Assembly: GCF_024171955.1 (NCBI RefSeq)
Contig: NZ_JAMTCS010000011.1
Location: 186,001-250,000 of the forward strand
Source of the DNA: Promicromonospora thailandica
Lineage (GTDB): Bacteria > Actinomycetota > Actinomycetes > Actinomycetales > Cellulomonadaceae
DNA length: 64,000 nucleotides
Direction: 5' to 3'
This document shows positions 9,201 through 17,500 of this stretch, piece by piece; position 1 is the first letter of the stretch; every line of letters begins with the position of its first letter. The position numbers and the translations under genes are program-made. The notes under the pieces were generated by a model. That model was not told where the DNA came from, made no database searches, and saw nothing but the letters and a program-made list of their open reading frames with translations.

Positions 9201-9534
9201 CCGCGGCGAGGTCGCCGTGCTGCGTGCCGTCGGGCTCGGCCCGGTCGCGCAGGGTCGGGCCCGGGCCGCCGAGCTGGTCGCCGTCGGCCTCGTGGCGCTC
9301 GCCGTGGGCGCCGTCGCGGGGTGGGCCGTGGCCCGCTTCACCGCGGGCGGGCTGGCAGCCGCGACGCTCACGGGCGTGGACGCCGCGCCGCCCGCGCGCT
9401 TCGTCCTGGAGGCGACCGGGACCGGGCTGGTGCTGGCGGCGGCCGTGGCCGGGCTCGTGCTCGTCGCGACCGGGGTGGGCGCGCGCGTGGCCGCGCAGGC
9501 CCGCGACACCACCTACCGCGAGGAGGTCCGCTGA
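6274..9534 (+). CDS. FtsX-type ABC transporter permease, large (1086 aa)
   Basis: Membrane subunit of a MacB/LolCDE-like (type VII) ABC system. Visible order: cytosolic RR-rich start and TM1 (about 14-38), large extracytoplasmic domain (about 40-290), an FtsX membrane block with three TMs (about 296-420), two further TMs (about 425-540), a second extracytoplasmic domain (about 545-935), then a final FtsX block (about 945-1080) containing the LRERRGEVAVLRAVGL coupling-helix motif. GTG 6274 is chosen because TACCTT ends exactly 6 nt upstream (leaderless promoter pattern) and TM1 follows. Overlaps the next permease gene by one base. The substrate is unknown; it could be a peptide or lipid exporter, or an immunity-type permease. 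Confidence 0.85.
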   Translation: MSRVTLLARRSTAHRGLLALVWLLVAVLTGALGVTVGWTQVAATAGTRDGLTSAEPAERAVQLATRVADGADAEQQDARVRQALAGLLEGVPHRVTYDLRTEPRYTRGADGEDLGRWSLAVLPAGSRAEALAGGGAEGVTLADGAWPAAADEAAVQADAAQAAGLGVGDTLRVSVDPDAPGTTGAVVTVTATWRVTDPDDAVWLGDPTALTGTDGSSPGPVVVSQDVLDVLDTDPFARWTVVPDVAALTPAHLPALAALAGEVERMLGEDADVAPRGLTVAGSLSDTAADLAEALRAGDAVALVPLCLLALVGLVALVQVARLLAATREGEVALLVSRGAAPGTVTAAAAVEGALLAVTAAAAGAAGAWAALGLVVRAEAGAAVAPLSPVAVALAVAVAATTTLVLVAALQAHAAVRRQVTDRSGRVRQVAALGTVVLTVAAAVVSAAQLLRYGSPLVTTPGGTSTDPAAAAAPALVLAALAVLAMAVLGPATRLWAGLAGRARGVVGPLAARQVARRIVVYVVPVVLLVLAGGAASLAGGYAGTAERLRADVDVLAVGTDVRVTAPEAGRLDPAPYLPGSGGPGDDAVAAAPALAATAYADGLPVTLLALPAASVPQVVRAPSRVLGLGVLAEDLATDAFAAAPALPDAPAEVTLALSGTIRPTTDVMPWPGASEHEIDASLLLATADGTLAQVPFGQLTEGDGTGDTLGAERTTHELSGQVPPPPAGQEWRVAALDLDTRPGWAPAEIELTVDGLTAGGQELDGAAWTLSETLDGPAGLELGADAPAGTAELTMSFPGGATGASRLRLLSTPDTDPVPLLASTSLTGELGVAPGDTFELTLGGTHLPVEAVASAGTVPGALDPYAALLDRGALAAVLVREVSDPVLTSEVWLAAGPPGAAADTATTARLAQEVAATAEADATTSRERPGVATPGSGTADAAVPVRVSFWLAAAGATVLALAGVLAVAVATLRERRGEVAVLRAVGLGPVAQGRARAAELVAVGLVALAVGAVAGWAVARFTAGGLAAATLTGVDAAPPARFVLEATGTGLVLAAAVAGLVLVATGVGARVAAQARDTTYREEVR

Positions 9535-12365
9535 TGGGCGCCCTGTCCGGCCTGGGGCTGCTCGCCCGGCGTCAGCTCCGCACCTCGTGGGGGGCGACCG
9601 CGGCCCTCGGTGTCATCGCGTTCCTCGTGGCCGGGGTGCTCTCGACGGCGCCGCGCGCGGTCTCCGCGATGCACGCCGACCAGGTGGCGTACGAGACCGC
9701 GGAGGCGTCGGGTCCGGCGCGCGACGTCGTCTCCGTGATCGGCGCCGTGCCCGGCCAACCCGCGGGCGGGATGTTCTACGACCCGGGCCGGGCCGGCACC
9801 GGCGTACCCGACGAGCCCGACTGGGCGCCCTTCGTGGCCAACCTGGACACCGTGCGCGTCGAGACGCCCGAGCCGCTGCGCTCGGCCATGGGCGCCCCGA
9901 TGTTCCACGTGACGTCGACCGACCACGGCTACACCGACCCCGTACCGAGCTCGCAGCTGAGCGAGGCCAAGGTCTTCCTCCGCGCCGCCACGGACCTCGA
10001 CCGGCACGCGGAGCTCGTGGAAGGCCGCTGGCCGGAGCCCACGGCGGAACCGGTCTCCGGGGGCGAGGACGCGTCGTTCGCCCAGCCCGCACGGCCGGCC
10101 CCGCCGTTCGAGGTGGCGGTCTCGCGGGCCGTCGCGGACACCTACGGCTGGGAGCTCGGCGGGCGGTACGACACGCTCACCGGGTCGGGCGTGGTCGCGC
10201 TGGGCGACCGGTACCCGTCCCTGGTGGTGACGGGCATCTTCGAGACCGGCGACCCCGACGCCGACTACTGGCTGCACCATGCCCTCGCGGCGCGCGCCTC
10301 CGTGATCGCCGACCCCAACCGCGGGCTGCTCGGCACGGCCGCCGTCTACGTCGACCCCGCCATGATCACGCCGCTCACGCTCGGCATGGCCGAGACCCGG
10401 GTCTGGTACCCGGTGGACACCGGCGACGTGACCGCCTCGGCCGTGCCGCAGCTCCTGGCCCAGATCAAGGGCCAGTCCGCCCAGACCTTCCTCGTGGCCG
10501 CCGGGCCGGACGACCCGGCGCCGCTCCAGATGCGCCCCGCCAGCCGCCTGACCGAGATCCTGGAGCGCCTGCTCGCGCAGCGCACCGGGGTGGACGCGAT
10601 CGTCGCCGTCCTCGCCGTGGGGCCCCTGGGTGCCACGCTCGTGGTGCTGGCCCTGGGCGCGCGGCTGGTCGTGGACCGGCGGCGGGCGGTGCTCGCGCTG
10701 CTCCGCGCCCGCGGCGCCTCCGGGGTACAGCTGCGTCTGCTCATGGGCGGCGAGGGCCTCGTGGTCGGGCTGGGCTCCGCCGCGCTCGGGTTCGCCGCCG
10801 GCGTCGCCCTCACCGCGGCGACGGGGGTGCATGCCCCCGTGAGCGCCGGCCAGGTGGCCCTCGCGCTCGCCGCGGGTCTGGCCCCGGCGGCCGCCCTCGC
10901 TCTCGCGACTTCGCCCGCCGGGCTGCGGCCCACCCGGGCGGACCTCGCGCCGCGCTCGCGCAGCCGCGTGCGGTGGGTGCTGGAGCTGCTCGTCGTCGCG
11001 GCCGCGGTGCTCGCCACCTGGCTGCTGCTGTCCCGCGGGGTCGTCGCCGGGGCGGGCGCGGGGTCCGGCGTCGACCCGCTGGTCGCCGCGGCTCCGCTGC
11101 TGGTCTCCTTGGCGCTCACCCTGCTCGCCGTGCGCGCCTATCCCTGGATCGCCCTGGCCGTCGAGCGCGCTCTCGCGCCGCGCCGGGACCTGGTTCCCTT
11201 CCTGGGTGCCGCCCGCGCGACCCGCGACCCGGCGGGTGGGCCCGTGCCCGCGGTCGCGCTCGTGCTGGCCGTCGCGGTCGCCGCGACGTCGGTGGTGCTG
11301 TACTCCACGGTCTCGGGCGGCGTGGTCCGTGAGGCGTGGCGTGCCACCGGCGCCGACCTGCGGGTGTCGGGACCCGTCATCGACGAGGCGGCCGCCGGGC
11401 AGCTCGCCGGCATCGACGGCGTCGACGCGGTCACGCCCGTGGCCGACGCCGGCGACGCCGTGCTGCAGGCCGCCGGATCCGCGCCGCGGGCGCACCTGTA
11501 CACGGTGGACGCCGGCGGGCTCGCCCGGGTGCAGCGTGGCGTGGCGGGTGCGCCCGAGACGCTCGGGTCCCTGACGGCCGAGGGCCCCGACGGCGCCCTG
11601 CCCGTCATCCTCACCCGGGGCGCCGCCGCGCCGGGCGTCGCCCCCGGCAGCACCGGGCTCACCCTGGCGACCGGGAGCGGCACCGTGCCCGTCACCGTGG
11701 TCGACGTCGTCGACGAGCTGCCCGGCCTGCCCGCCGGACGCGCGCTCGTGCTCGCCGACACCGCGCTCCTGGAGCAGGCGACCGGGGAGACCTCCTGGGC
11801 GCGGCTCGCGCTGGTCGGCCTGACCGGCGACGCCGACCGGTCGGCCGTGCGCGGCGAGGTGGCCAGGCTGCTGCCGACGTCGGCGGTCGAGGACCCGGAC
11901 CAGCAGGCCGACGCCGTGCTCGCGGCCCCGGTCTCCGGCGGGCTCGTGGTCGCCTTCGTGCTGGCCGTGGTGCTCGCCGCCCTGCTGTGCGCCGTCGCCG
12001 TCGTCATGACGCTCATGCTCGCCGCCCCCGCGCGGGCCCGGCTGCTCGCCGTGCTGCAGACCCTCGGCCTGTCCCCGCGGCAGGGCCGGGGGCTCGTGGG
12101 CTGGGAGATCGGGCCGTGGGCCGGGATCGCGCTGCTGGTGGGCGCGGTGCTCGGGGTGGTCGTGCCGTCGCTCGTGCTGACGGCGGTGGACGTGACGGCC
12201 CTGACCGGCGGGACCGTCCAGCCGGACCCGGCGTACGACCCGCTCCTGCTCGGGGCCGCCACGGCGGGCTTCGTGGTGGCGGTGCTCGCGGCGGTCGGTG
12301 TGGCGGCCGCGCTGAGCCGTCGCGGTGAGGTGGCCGCACAGCTGCGGATGGGGAGCAATGACTGA
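9534..12365 (+). CDS. FtsX-type ABC transporter permease, second large subunit
   Basis: 943 residues, partner of the preceding permease. TM1 (about 20-42, ALGVIAFLVAGVLS) is followed by an extracytoplasmic domain to about residue 350. Then come an FtsX-like block with LVVDRRRAVLALLRARG, several hydrophobic segments, a second extracytoplasmic region (about 605-795), and a terminal three-TM FtsX block with a coupling motif LLAVLQTLGL. ATG 9534 overlaps the previous stop (TGATG), so translation is coupled; the frame is open much further upstream but only as a shadow of the first permease. Two non-identical giant permeases plus two ATPases suggests a heteromeric transporter. Substrate not evident. 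Confidence 0.85.
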   Translation: MGALSGLGLLARRQLRTSWGATAALGVIAFLVAGVLSTAPRAVSAMHADQVAYETAEASGPARDVVSVIGAVPGQPAGGMFYDPGRAGTGVPDEPDWAPFVANLDTVRVETPEPLRSAMGAPMFHVTSTDHGYTDPVPSSQLSEAKVFLRAATDLDRHAELVEGRWPEPTAEPVSGGEDASFAQPARPAPPFEVAVSRAVADTYGWELGGRYDTLTGSGVVALGDRYPSLVVTGIFETGDPDADYWLHHALAARASVIADPNRGLLGTAAVYVDPAMITPLTLGMAETRVWYPVDTGDVTASAVPQLLAQIKGQSAQTFLVAAGPDDPAPLQMRPASRLTEILERLLAQRTGVDAIVAVLAVGPLGATLVVLALGARLVVDRRRAVLALLRARGASGVQLRLLMGGEGLVVGLGSAALGFAAGVALTAATGVHAPVSAGQVALALAAGLAPAAALALATSPAGLRPTRADLAPRSRSRVRWVLELLVVAAAVLATWLLLSRGVVAGAGAGSGVDPLVAAAPLLVSLALTLLAVRAYPWIALAVERALAPRRDLVPFLGAARATRDPAGGPVPAVALVLAVAVAATSVVLYSTVSGGVVREAWRATGADLRVSGPVIDEAAAGQLAGIDGVDAVTPVADAGDAVLQAAGSAPRAHLYTVDAGGLARVQRGVAGAPETLGSLTAEGPDGALPVILTRGAAAPGVAPGSTGLTLATGSGTVPVTVVDVVDELPGLPAGRALVLADTALLEQATGETSWARLALVGLTGDADRSAVRGEVARLLPTSAVEDPDQQADAVLAAPVSGGLVVAFVLAVVLAALLCAVAVVMTLMLAAPARARLLAVLQTLGLSPRQGRGLVGWEIGPWAGIALLVGAVLGVVVPSLVLTAVDVTALTGGTVQPDPAYDPLLLGAATAGFVVAVLAAVGVAAALSRRGEVAAQLRMGSND

Positions 12366-12383
12366 ACCGAGGAGGCACACGCG

Positions 12384-13337
12384 ATGAGCACGACCATCGA
12401 GCTCACGGACGGCGGCACGCCCGCGTCGTCCGGTCCGGCGGGCGGCGGCGAGATCCGCTGCGGCGACCTGGTGCGCATCTTCGCCACGGACGGCGTGGAG
12501 GTGCAGGCCCTGCAGGGCCTCACGCTGACCGTCGACCCGGGCGAGATCGTGGCCGTGGTCGGCGCGTCCGGCTCCGGCAAGTCCACGCTGCTGACCATCC
12601 TGTCCGGCCTCGACACCCCGACGGGCGGGTCCGCGGTGGTGGCCGGGACGGACCTGCTCACCATGGGCCCGGCCGAACGCGTGCGGTACCAGCGCTCGAC
12701 CGTCGGATTCGTGTGGCAGCAGACGTCCCGCAACCTGCTGCCGTACCTCACGGCGAGCGAGAACGTGCGGCTGCCGCTCGAGCTCGCCGGCACGCTGCCG
12801 CGGCGGGAGCGCGCCCGTCGCGTGCAGGACCTGCTCGACCTCCTGGAGGTGGGCCACGCGGCCGGACGCCGGCCGGGCGAGATGTCCGGCGGCGAGCAGC
12901 AGCGGACCGCGATCGCGGTGGCCGTCGCGAACGACCCGCGCGTGCTGCTCGCGGACGAGCCGACGGGCGAGCTCGACGAGGCGACGTCCGTCGAGGTCCT
13001 GGAGGCGCTGCGCGGCGTGAACCGGGAGACGGGGGTGACCACGCTGATCGTGACCCACGACCCGACCGTGTCCGAGCACGTCGCACGCACCGTCCAGATC
13101 CGGGACGGCCGTACCTCCACGGAGACGCTGCGGCGCACGGAGCTGGACGAGCACGGCGCCGAGCGGCACGTCGCCGAGGAGTTCGCGGTGGTCGACCGGG
13201 TGGGCCGCCTGCAGCTCCCGCAGGAGTTCGTGCACGCGCTCGACCTGCGCGACCGGGTGCGCCTCGCCCTGGAACCGGACCACGTGGGCGTGTGGCCCGC
13301 GGCGCCGGGACGCACCCCGACCGAGGAGGACCGATGA
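12384..13337 (+). CDS. ABC transporter ATPase with AbrB-like C-terminal tail
   Basis: 317 residues. Canonical LolD/MacB-type nucleotide-binding domain at about 22-240: Walker A GASGSGKST, signature MSGGEQQR (Met for the usual Leu), Walker B VLLADEPTGELDE, switch histidine in IVTHDP. The remaining ~75 residues are not part of an ABC domain: around 268-305, VVDRVGRLQLPQEF followed by LDLRDRVRLALE fits the swapped-hairpin AbrB/SpoVT consensus (V-D-x-x-G-R-x-x-L-P). This could be a dimerisation or regulatory tail. Ribosome site GAGGAGG lies 12 nt before ATG 12384. Shares a 4-base ATGA overlap with the next ATPase gene. Confidence 0.88.
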   Translation: MSTTIELTDGGTPASSGPAGGGEIRCGDLVRIFATDGVEVQALQGLTLTVDPGEIVAVVGASGSGKSTLLTILSGLDTPTGGSAVVAGTDLLTMGPAERVRYQRSTVGFVWQQTSRNLLPYLTASENVRLPLELAGTLPRRERARRVQDLLDLLEVGHAAGRRPGEMSGGEQQRTAIAVAVANDPRVLLADEPTGELDEATSVEVLEALRGVNRETGVTTLIVTHDPTVSEHVARTVQIRDGRTSTETLRRTELDEHGAERHVAEEFAVVDRVGRLQLPQEFVHALDLRDRVRLALEPDHVGVWPAAPGRTPTEEDR

Positions 13338-14041
13338 CCGCGACCGCGGGGACCCGGACGCCCACCGTGCTGCGCGCGCAGGGCCTCACCCGGGTGTTCG
13401 GCACGGGTGCCGGCGAGGTGCACGCCCTGACCGATGCGTCGCTGCAGGTGGCGGCCGGCGAGCTGCTCGTGGTGCGCGGGCCGTCCGGCTCGGGCAAGAC
13501 CACGCTGCTGAACCTGCTGGGTGGGCTGGACCGGCCCACGGCGGGCAGCGTGTGGCTCGGCGACGCCGAGCTGACGGCGCTGGGAGAGAAGGCGGTGCTC
13601 GCCGCGCGTCGCGACCGGATCGGCTATGTGTTCCAGTCGTTCGGGCTCGTGCCCGTGCTCTCGGCGGCGGAGAACGTCGAGGTGCCGCTCCGGCTGCGGC
13701 GTACGGCGCCGGCCGAGCGGGCGCGCCGAGTCGCGGACGCGCTGGAGGCCGTGGGCCTCACGGGGCACGCGCGGCAGCGTCCGTACGAGCTCTCCGGCGG
13801 TCAGCAGCAGCGGGTGGGGATCGCGCGGGCGCTCGTGGCCGACCCCGAGGTGCTGCTCGCGGACGAGCCCACCGGCCAGCTCGACTCCGGCACCGCGGCG
13901 GTGGTCATGGACCTGCTGGCCCGTGTGGTGCACGAGCGCGGCGTGGCCGCCGTCGTCTCCACGCACGACCCCGAGCTGATGGCCCGGGCGGACCGGGTGG
14001 TGGAGCTGCGCGACGGTCGGGTGGTGCGTGGCGAAGCATGA
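13334..14041 (+). CDS. ABC transporter ATPase (LolD/MacB type)
   Basis: 235 residues, a minimal nucleotide-binding domain: Walker A GPSGSGKTT, Q-loop in IGYVFQSFGLVPVLSAAENV, signature LSGGQQQR, Walker B VLLADEPTGQLD, switch STHDPE. Start ATG 13334 lies in the ATGA overlap with the previous gene and GAGGAGGA is just upstream. Last gene of the four-gene transporter operon. It lacks the AbrB-like tail of its paralogue, so the two ATPases may serve different permeases or form a heterodimer. Confidence 0.9.
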   Translation: MTATAGTRTPTVLRAQGLTRVFGTGAGEVHALTDASLQVAAGELLVVRGPSGSGKTTLLNLLGGLDRPTAGSVWLGDAELTALGEKAVLAARRDRIGYVFQSFGLVPVLSAAENVEVPLRLRRTAPAERARRVADALEAVGLTGHARQRPYELSGGQQQRVGIARALVADPEVLLADEPTGQLDSGTAAVVMDLLARVVHERGVAAVVSTHDPELMARADRVVELRDGRVVRGEA

Positions 14042-14167
14042 CTCTTTCGAAGTGTGAACTTTAACTAGGCGCCTCAAACAGGGGCGAGTGTGCTACTTTT
14101 GTCCTGATTTGCCACCTGTCTGGGGTGGCGACCTCGGATGTCATGACCGACTCACTACGGGAGTGGT

Positions 14168-14488
14168 ATGAAGAGCATGCGAGCAATCATGAGCGGCAGC
14201 GTCGCGACCGTCGCGGCATTGGGGCTGCTGCTGGGCACGGCGGCGCCAGCAAGCGCGGCTACCGGGTTCCGGTCGTGCTCGGCCAGCCAGGTCATCAAGA
14301 CCACGTCGGTGAACAAGGGCATCGCCAGCCACAAGTTGGAGGGTGGTGGCCGTCAGCAACTTGCCTTGACCCCGGACGCCGGCTCCACGTACAAGACGTA
14401 CAACATCTACTGGGAAGGCTGGCGCGCGGCGACCTGGACGATCACGGGAACCGTGTCGGCGGCGGGCGCATCTTGCGTCTCTTCCTGA
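14168..14488 (+). CDS. Small secreted protein, unknown function
   Basis: 106 residues. Clear Sec signal peptide: MKSMR, hydrophobic core to about 24, and ASA cleavage after residue 30. The mature part is about 76 residues, rich in Thr, Ser, Gly and aromatic residues (YNIYWEGWRAATWTI), with two cysteines (37 and 103) near its ends that could form one disulfide. It looks like a small beta-sandwich exoprotein. Start ATG 14168 has GGGAG 4 nt upstream; other in-frame ATGs occur at 14177 and 14189. Codon choice is less GC-biased than in the neighbours. It follows the FtsX transporter operon and overlaps a lipoprotein gene. It could be a bacteriocin-like peptide, but no family match is claimed. Confidence 0.75.
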   Translation: MKSMRAIMSGSVATVAALGLLLGTAAPASAATGFRSCSASQVIKTTSVNKGIASHKLEGGGRQQLALTPDAGSTYKTYNIYWEGWRAATWTITGTVSAAGASCVSS

Positions 14489-14760
14489 CCCGGCTCGGGG
14501 GAGCGCTCCTCGTGGTTCTCGTTCTCGCCGCGTGTGGCGCGCTGAGAACGGAGCCGCGGGGGGTGCCGTCCTCCGTGCCGCACATGACGGCCGGGCTCGA
14601 CCCCGCGATGGTCGGAGTGCGCGACTGCCTCATCGACCGGGGCTGGGAGGTGACCACCCGGGAAGGCGTCATCTACGGCCCGATCCTTCCCTCGGGTGAG
14701 ATGGCCGCCTACGAGAAGGATCAGGACGAGTGTGCCGAAGCCGCAGGGCTGATCGAGTGA
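14473..14760 (+). CDS. Small lipoprotein, unknown function
   Basis: 95 residues from TTG 14473. Short RxR n-region, hydrophobic core and lipobox LAAC with the lipidated cysteine near residue 21. The mature part holds DCLIDRGWEVTTREG and a second conserved-looking cysteine near the acidic C-terminus (KDQDECAEAAGLIE), reminiscent of other actinobacterial small lipoproteins with paired cysteines. The gene overlaps the end of the preceding secreted-protein gene by 16 nt in a different frame, so they are likely coupled. No in-frame ATG or GTG lies between the signal and the upstream gene body; hence TTG. A longer in-frame reading from 14125 would run through the other gene and bury the signal peptide, so it is rejected. 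Confidence 0.7.
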   Translation: MRLFLTRLGGALLVVLVLAACGALRTEPRGVPSSVPHMTAGLDPAMVGVRDCLIDRGWEVTTREGVIYGPILPSGEMAAYEKDQDECAEAAGLIE

Positions 14761-14914
14761 ACTGACCGGCTCGGTCGACCGGCGACAGCTCGCTTCGCAC
14801 AGGACGAACCTGGTCGTCGGGCCAGATGCACGCGTGTGGGCCTGTCCTCACCTCGACGAAGTCGTGGCCTGCGTCGGCCTGAGTGCGAGTCGCCTGTCTG
14901 CTTACTCTTGATCG

Positions 14915-17380
14915 GTGACCGGACAGCGTGATGCCCAACGTCTCGATCTGCGGGCCCTCCGGCGCCGGGCGATGCTCACGCAGGAAGAGCTCGCGTCCCG
15001 GGCGGGTGTCGCGGCGCGCACCATCCGCGACCTGGAGTCCGGCAGATCGCGACCGCAGGCGCGGACCCTGCGTCTCCTCCTGGACGCTCTGGGACTGGAC
15101 GTCGCGGGCCCAGACGCCGCCGGGCCGGAGCCTGAGGAGGACGCGCCCCGCGGCGCGCCGCTCGCGCCGGACCGGACCGTTCCGCGCGAGCTGCCCCGAG
15201 CCCCGACGGTGTTCGTCGGGCGCGACGAGGTCGTCGACGGCGTCGTCGCGGCGGTCGAGAGCGGGTCGCTCCTCGTCGCGCTCCACGGCATGGCCGGTGT
15301 CGGCAAGACGTCCGCGGCGGTCTGGTTGGCCCACCGGCTGGCACCGCGGTTCCCGGACGGTCAGATCTTCGTCGACCTGCACGGTGTCCGGAAGGCGGAC
15401 GATCCGCAGCCGGACCCGCGCGGCGTCCTGACGCGTCTGCTCCGGAGCCTCGGCACGGACGGCCAGGAGCTGCCGGCAGACCTGGACGAGCTCCGGGCCC
15501 GCTACCGCAGCGTGGCCGCCGGCCGCCGCATGCTCCTGGTGCTCGACAACGCGAAGGACGCCGACCAGGTCGAGGCCCTGCTGCCGGGGACACCGAGCAG
15601 CCTCGTGCTGTCCACCAGCCGACGGGACCTGTCGCGCCTCGCCGGCGCATACTCCGTGCCCCTGGGGGCGCTCGACCTGGCCGAGGCCGTCACCATGCTC
15701 CGCGCGGAGGTCGGCGACCGGATCACCGGCCAGGACGCGGTGGCCGTCGCGGAACGCTGCGGCTGCCTCCCCCTCGCGCTCGGCCTCGCCGCGGCGCGGC
15801 TCCGCAGCCGCCCCCAGTGGACCGCGAAGGATCTGCTCGCCCGGCTGTCCGACGACGACCACCTGCTCTCCGAGCTCGACCTCCGGCACGGCGGTGTCGC
15901 CGCCGCGCTGAACGCGTCGTACACCGAGCTCGACGGCGACCACCGGCGCGTCTTCCGCCGCATGAGTCTGGTGCCCGGCGACGACGTCGACGCGCTCGCC
16001 GCCGCTGCCCTCTCGGAGCTGAAGCAGCAGCGCACCACCTGGATCCTCGAGGCCCTCGTCGACGTGCACCTGGTGGAGAGCCGCTCGCCCGGCCGCTACC
16101 GGCTGCACGACCTCGTGCGGGTCTACGCGACCCAGCTCGCCGCCGCGGAGGAACCGGAGGCCGACCGGGACAGGGTCCTCGCCCGGCTCGTCGACGTCTA
16201 CCTCCACTTCGCGTACCGCGCCGCCCACCAGATCTCCGCGACGACGGTCCGGGTCCTGACCGAGGGGATGGCGAAGTACGACCTGGGCCTGCCGGGATTC
16301 GTCGACAAGGCCGCCGCCCTGGCGTGGTTCCGCGCCGAGCGTGCCAACCTGGCCGCCGCGGTGACGGCGTCCTGGCGCTCGGGCAACCTCGAGGCGGCCT
16401 GGCACCTGGCCACCGCCTTCGGCGCGTTCCGGCTGGCCGACCGGGACTACGAGGAGTACCTGCGGATCAACGACGCCGCGCTGGAGATCTCGCGCGACCT
16501 CGGGAACACGGCCTACGAGGCCGTCACGCTCGCGGACCGGGGCAGGCACCTCCTGGTGGAGGGCCGGTGCGGCGAGGCGATCACCTGCCTGGAGCAGGCC
16601 GTCGCCCGCTACCGCGATCTCGGGGACGACGCCGCGGCGGCGATGGCGCTGCGCACCATGGGTATCGCACACCGCCAGTCCGGACGGTTCGCGCAGGCGC
16701 TCGACGTGTACGGCGCGGCGCTCGTCGTCGCGGACGCCGCCGGCGAGCCGCTCGCTCGCGTGGTCGTGCGGGCGAACATGGTCGCGCCCCTGCTCCGGCT
16801 GGGGCGTCTGGCGGACGCCGAACGGTGCCTCGACGAGACCGAGCGGCTGCTGGAGGAGGGGGACGAGTACAACCGCCTCCGCATCGACAGCTACCGGGGC
16901 ACCCTGGCCCGTGAGAAGGGCGACGCGGTCGGTGCCTCCGTGGTGCACAGCGCCTGCCTCGACCGCTGCAGACAGCTCGGGTTCCGCGCCGGCCTCGGTC
17001 CCGTCCTGGTGGAGCTCGGGACGGACCTGACCCTCATGGGTCGCGGCGCGGAAGCGGCCGCCTACGTCGCGCAGGCACTCGAGGACGCGGAGGAGCTGGG
17101 ATACCCGGCACTGGTGCGCACGGCGCTGGTGGACCTCGGGCGAGCGAGGCTCGTCACCGGCGAGCTGGACGAGGCCGCCGAGCACCTGGAGCGGGCGGCC
17201 GTCCTCGCGGAGTCGCACGAGGACGGCTATGAGCTCGCGCGGGCCCGGCACGGCCTCGCCGACGTCTGGCGCGCCCGGGGCGACACCGCCCAGGAGAGGC
17301 AGCACCTGCGGCATGCCGCGGAGGCGTACGCGGCATGCGGCGTCCCAGAGGCCGAGGAGGTCGAGCGGCGGCTCGGCTGA
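14915..17380 (+). CDS. HTH / NB-ARC NTPase / TPR regulatory protein
   Basis: 821 residues, a STAND-class signal-transduction ATPase. Order: XRE-type helix-turn-helix (about 12-62, RRAMLTQEELASRAGVAARTIRDLE split across helices), NB-ARC NTPase (about 90-380; P-loop GMAGVGKTS with K131, Walker B MLLVLDNAKDA, sensor STSRRDL), winged-helix-like segment, then TPR-rich C-terminus (about 490-815). It resembles AfsR-type regulators but with an XRE domain instead of a SARP/BTAD domain. GTG 14915 sits exactly 6 nt after TACTCT (14903-14908): leaderless. It stands between two secreted-protein genes and plausibly controls them or senses their product (inference). Confidence 0.85.
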   Translation: MTGQRDAQRLDLRALRRRAMLTQEELASRAGVAARTIRDLESGRSRPQARTLRLLLDALGLDVAGPDAAGPEPEEDAPRGAPLAPDRTVPRELPRAPTVFVGRDEVVDGVVAAVESGSLLVALHGMAGVGKTSAAVWLAHRLAPRFPDGQIFVDLHGVRKADDPQPDPRGVLTRLLRSLGTDGQELPADLDELRARYRSVAAGRRMLLVLDNAKDADQVEALLPGTPSSLVLSTSRRDLSRLAGAYSVPLGALDLAEAVTMLRAEVGDRITGQDAVAVAERCGCLPLALGLAAARLRSRPQWTAKDLLARLSDDDHLLSELDLRHGGVAAALNASYTELDGDHRRVFRRMSLVPGDDVDALAAAALSELKQQRTTWILEALVDVHLVESRSPGRYRLHDLVRVYATQLAAAEEPEADRDRVLARLVDVYLHFAYRAAHQISATTVRVLTEGMAKYDLGLPGFVDKAAALAWFRAERANLAAAVTASWRSGNLEAAWHLATAFGAFRLADRDYEEYLRINDAALEISRDLGNTAYEAVTLADRGRHLLVEGRCGEAITCLEQAVARYRDLGDDAAAAMALRTMGIAHRQSGRFAQALDVYGAALVVADAAGEPLARVVVRANMVAPLLRLGRLADAERCLDETERLLEEGDEYNRLRIDSYRGTLAREKGDAVGASVVHSACLDRCRQLGFRAGLGPVLVELGTDLTLMGRGAEAAAYVAQALEDAEELGYPALVRTALVDLGRARLVTGELDEAAEHLERAAVLAESHEDGYELARARHGLADVWRARGDTAQERQHLRHAAEAYAACGVPEAEEVERRLG

Positions 17381-17500
17381 CGGACGGTCGGGAGATCTCC
17401 TGCCGCTGATCTGCCGGTCCGCCGCCTGGTCACCCGAGCCGCACGCGCACGAGACTGGTCTGGCGTTCGAGGCCGTACCCGACTGCGCAAGGAGAGAGCA

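Noticed and set aside
9513-13283. 1256-residue open frame opposite the permease and ATPase genes
   Set aside because: Composition of a shadow frame (His/Arg/Gly repeats) with no recognisable motif; the plus strand has clear ABC transporter motifs.
14168-14488. Lactococcin 972-type bacteriocin next to an FtsX transporter
   Set aside because: Signal peptide, size and neighbours fit, but the mature sequence does not show the lactococcin 972 motifs I would expect; kept as unknown.
14915-17380. Antiphage STAND (Avs-like) defence protein
   Set aside because: Has an N-terminal XRE DNA-binding domain and no nuclease or protease effector; no other defence genes nearby.
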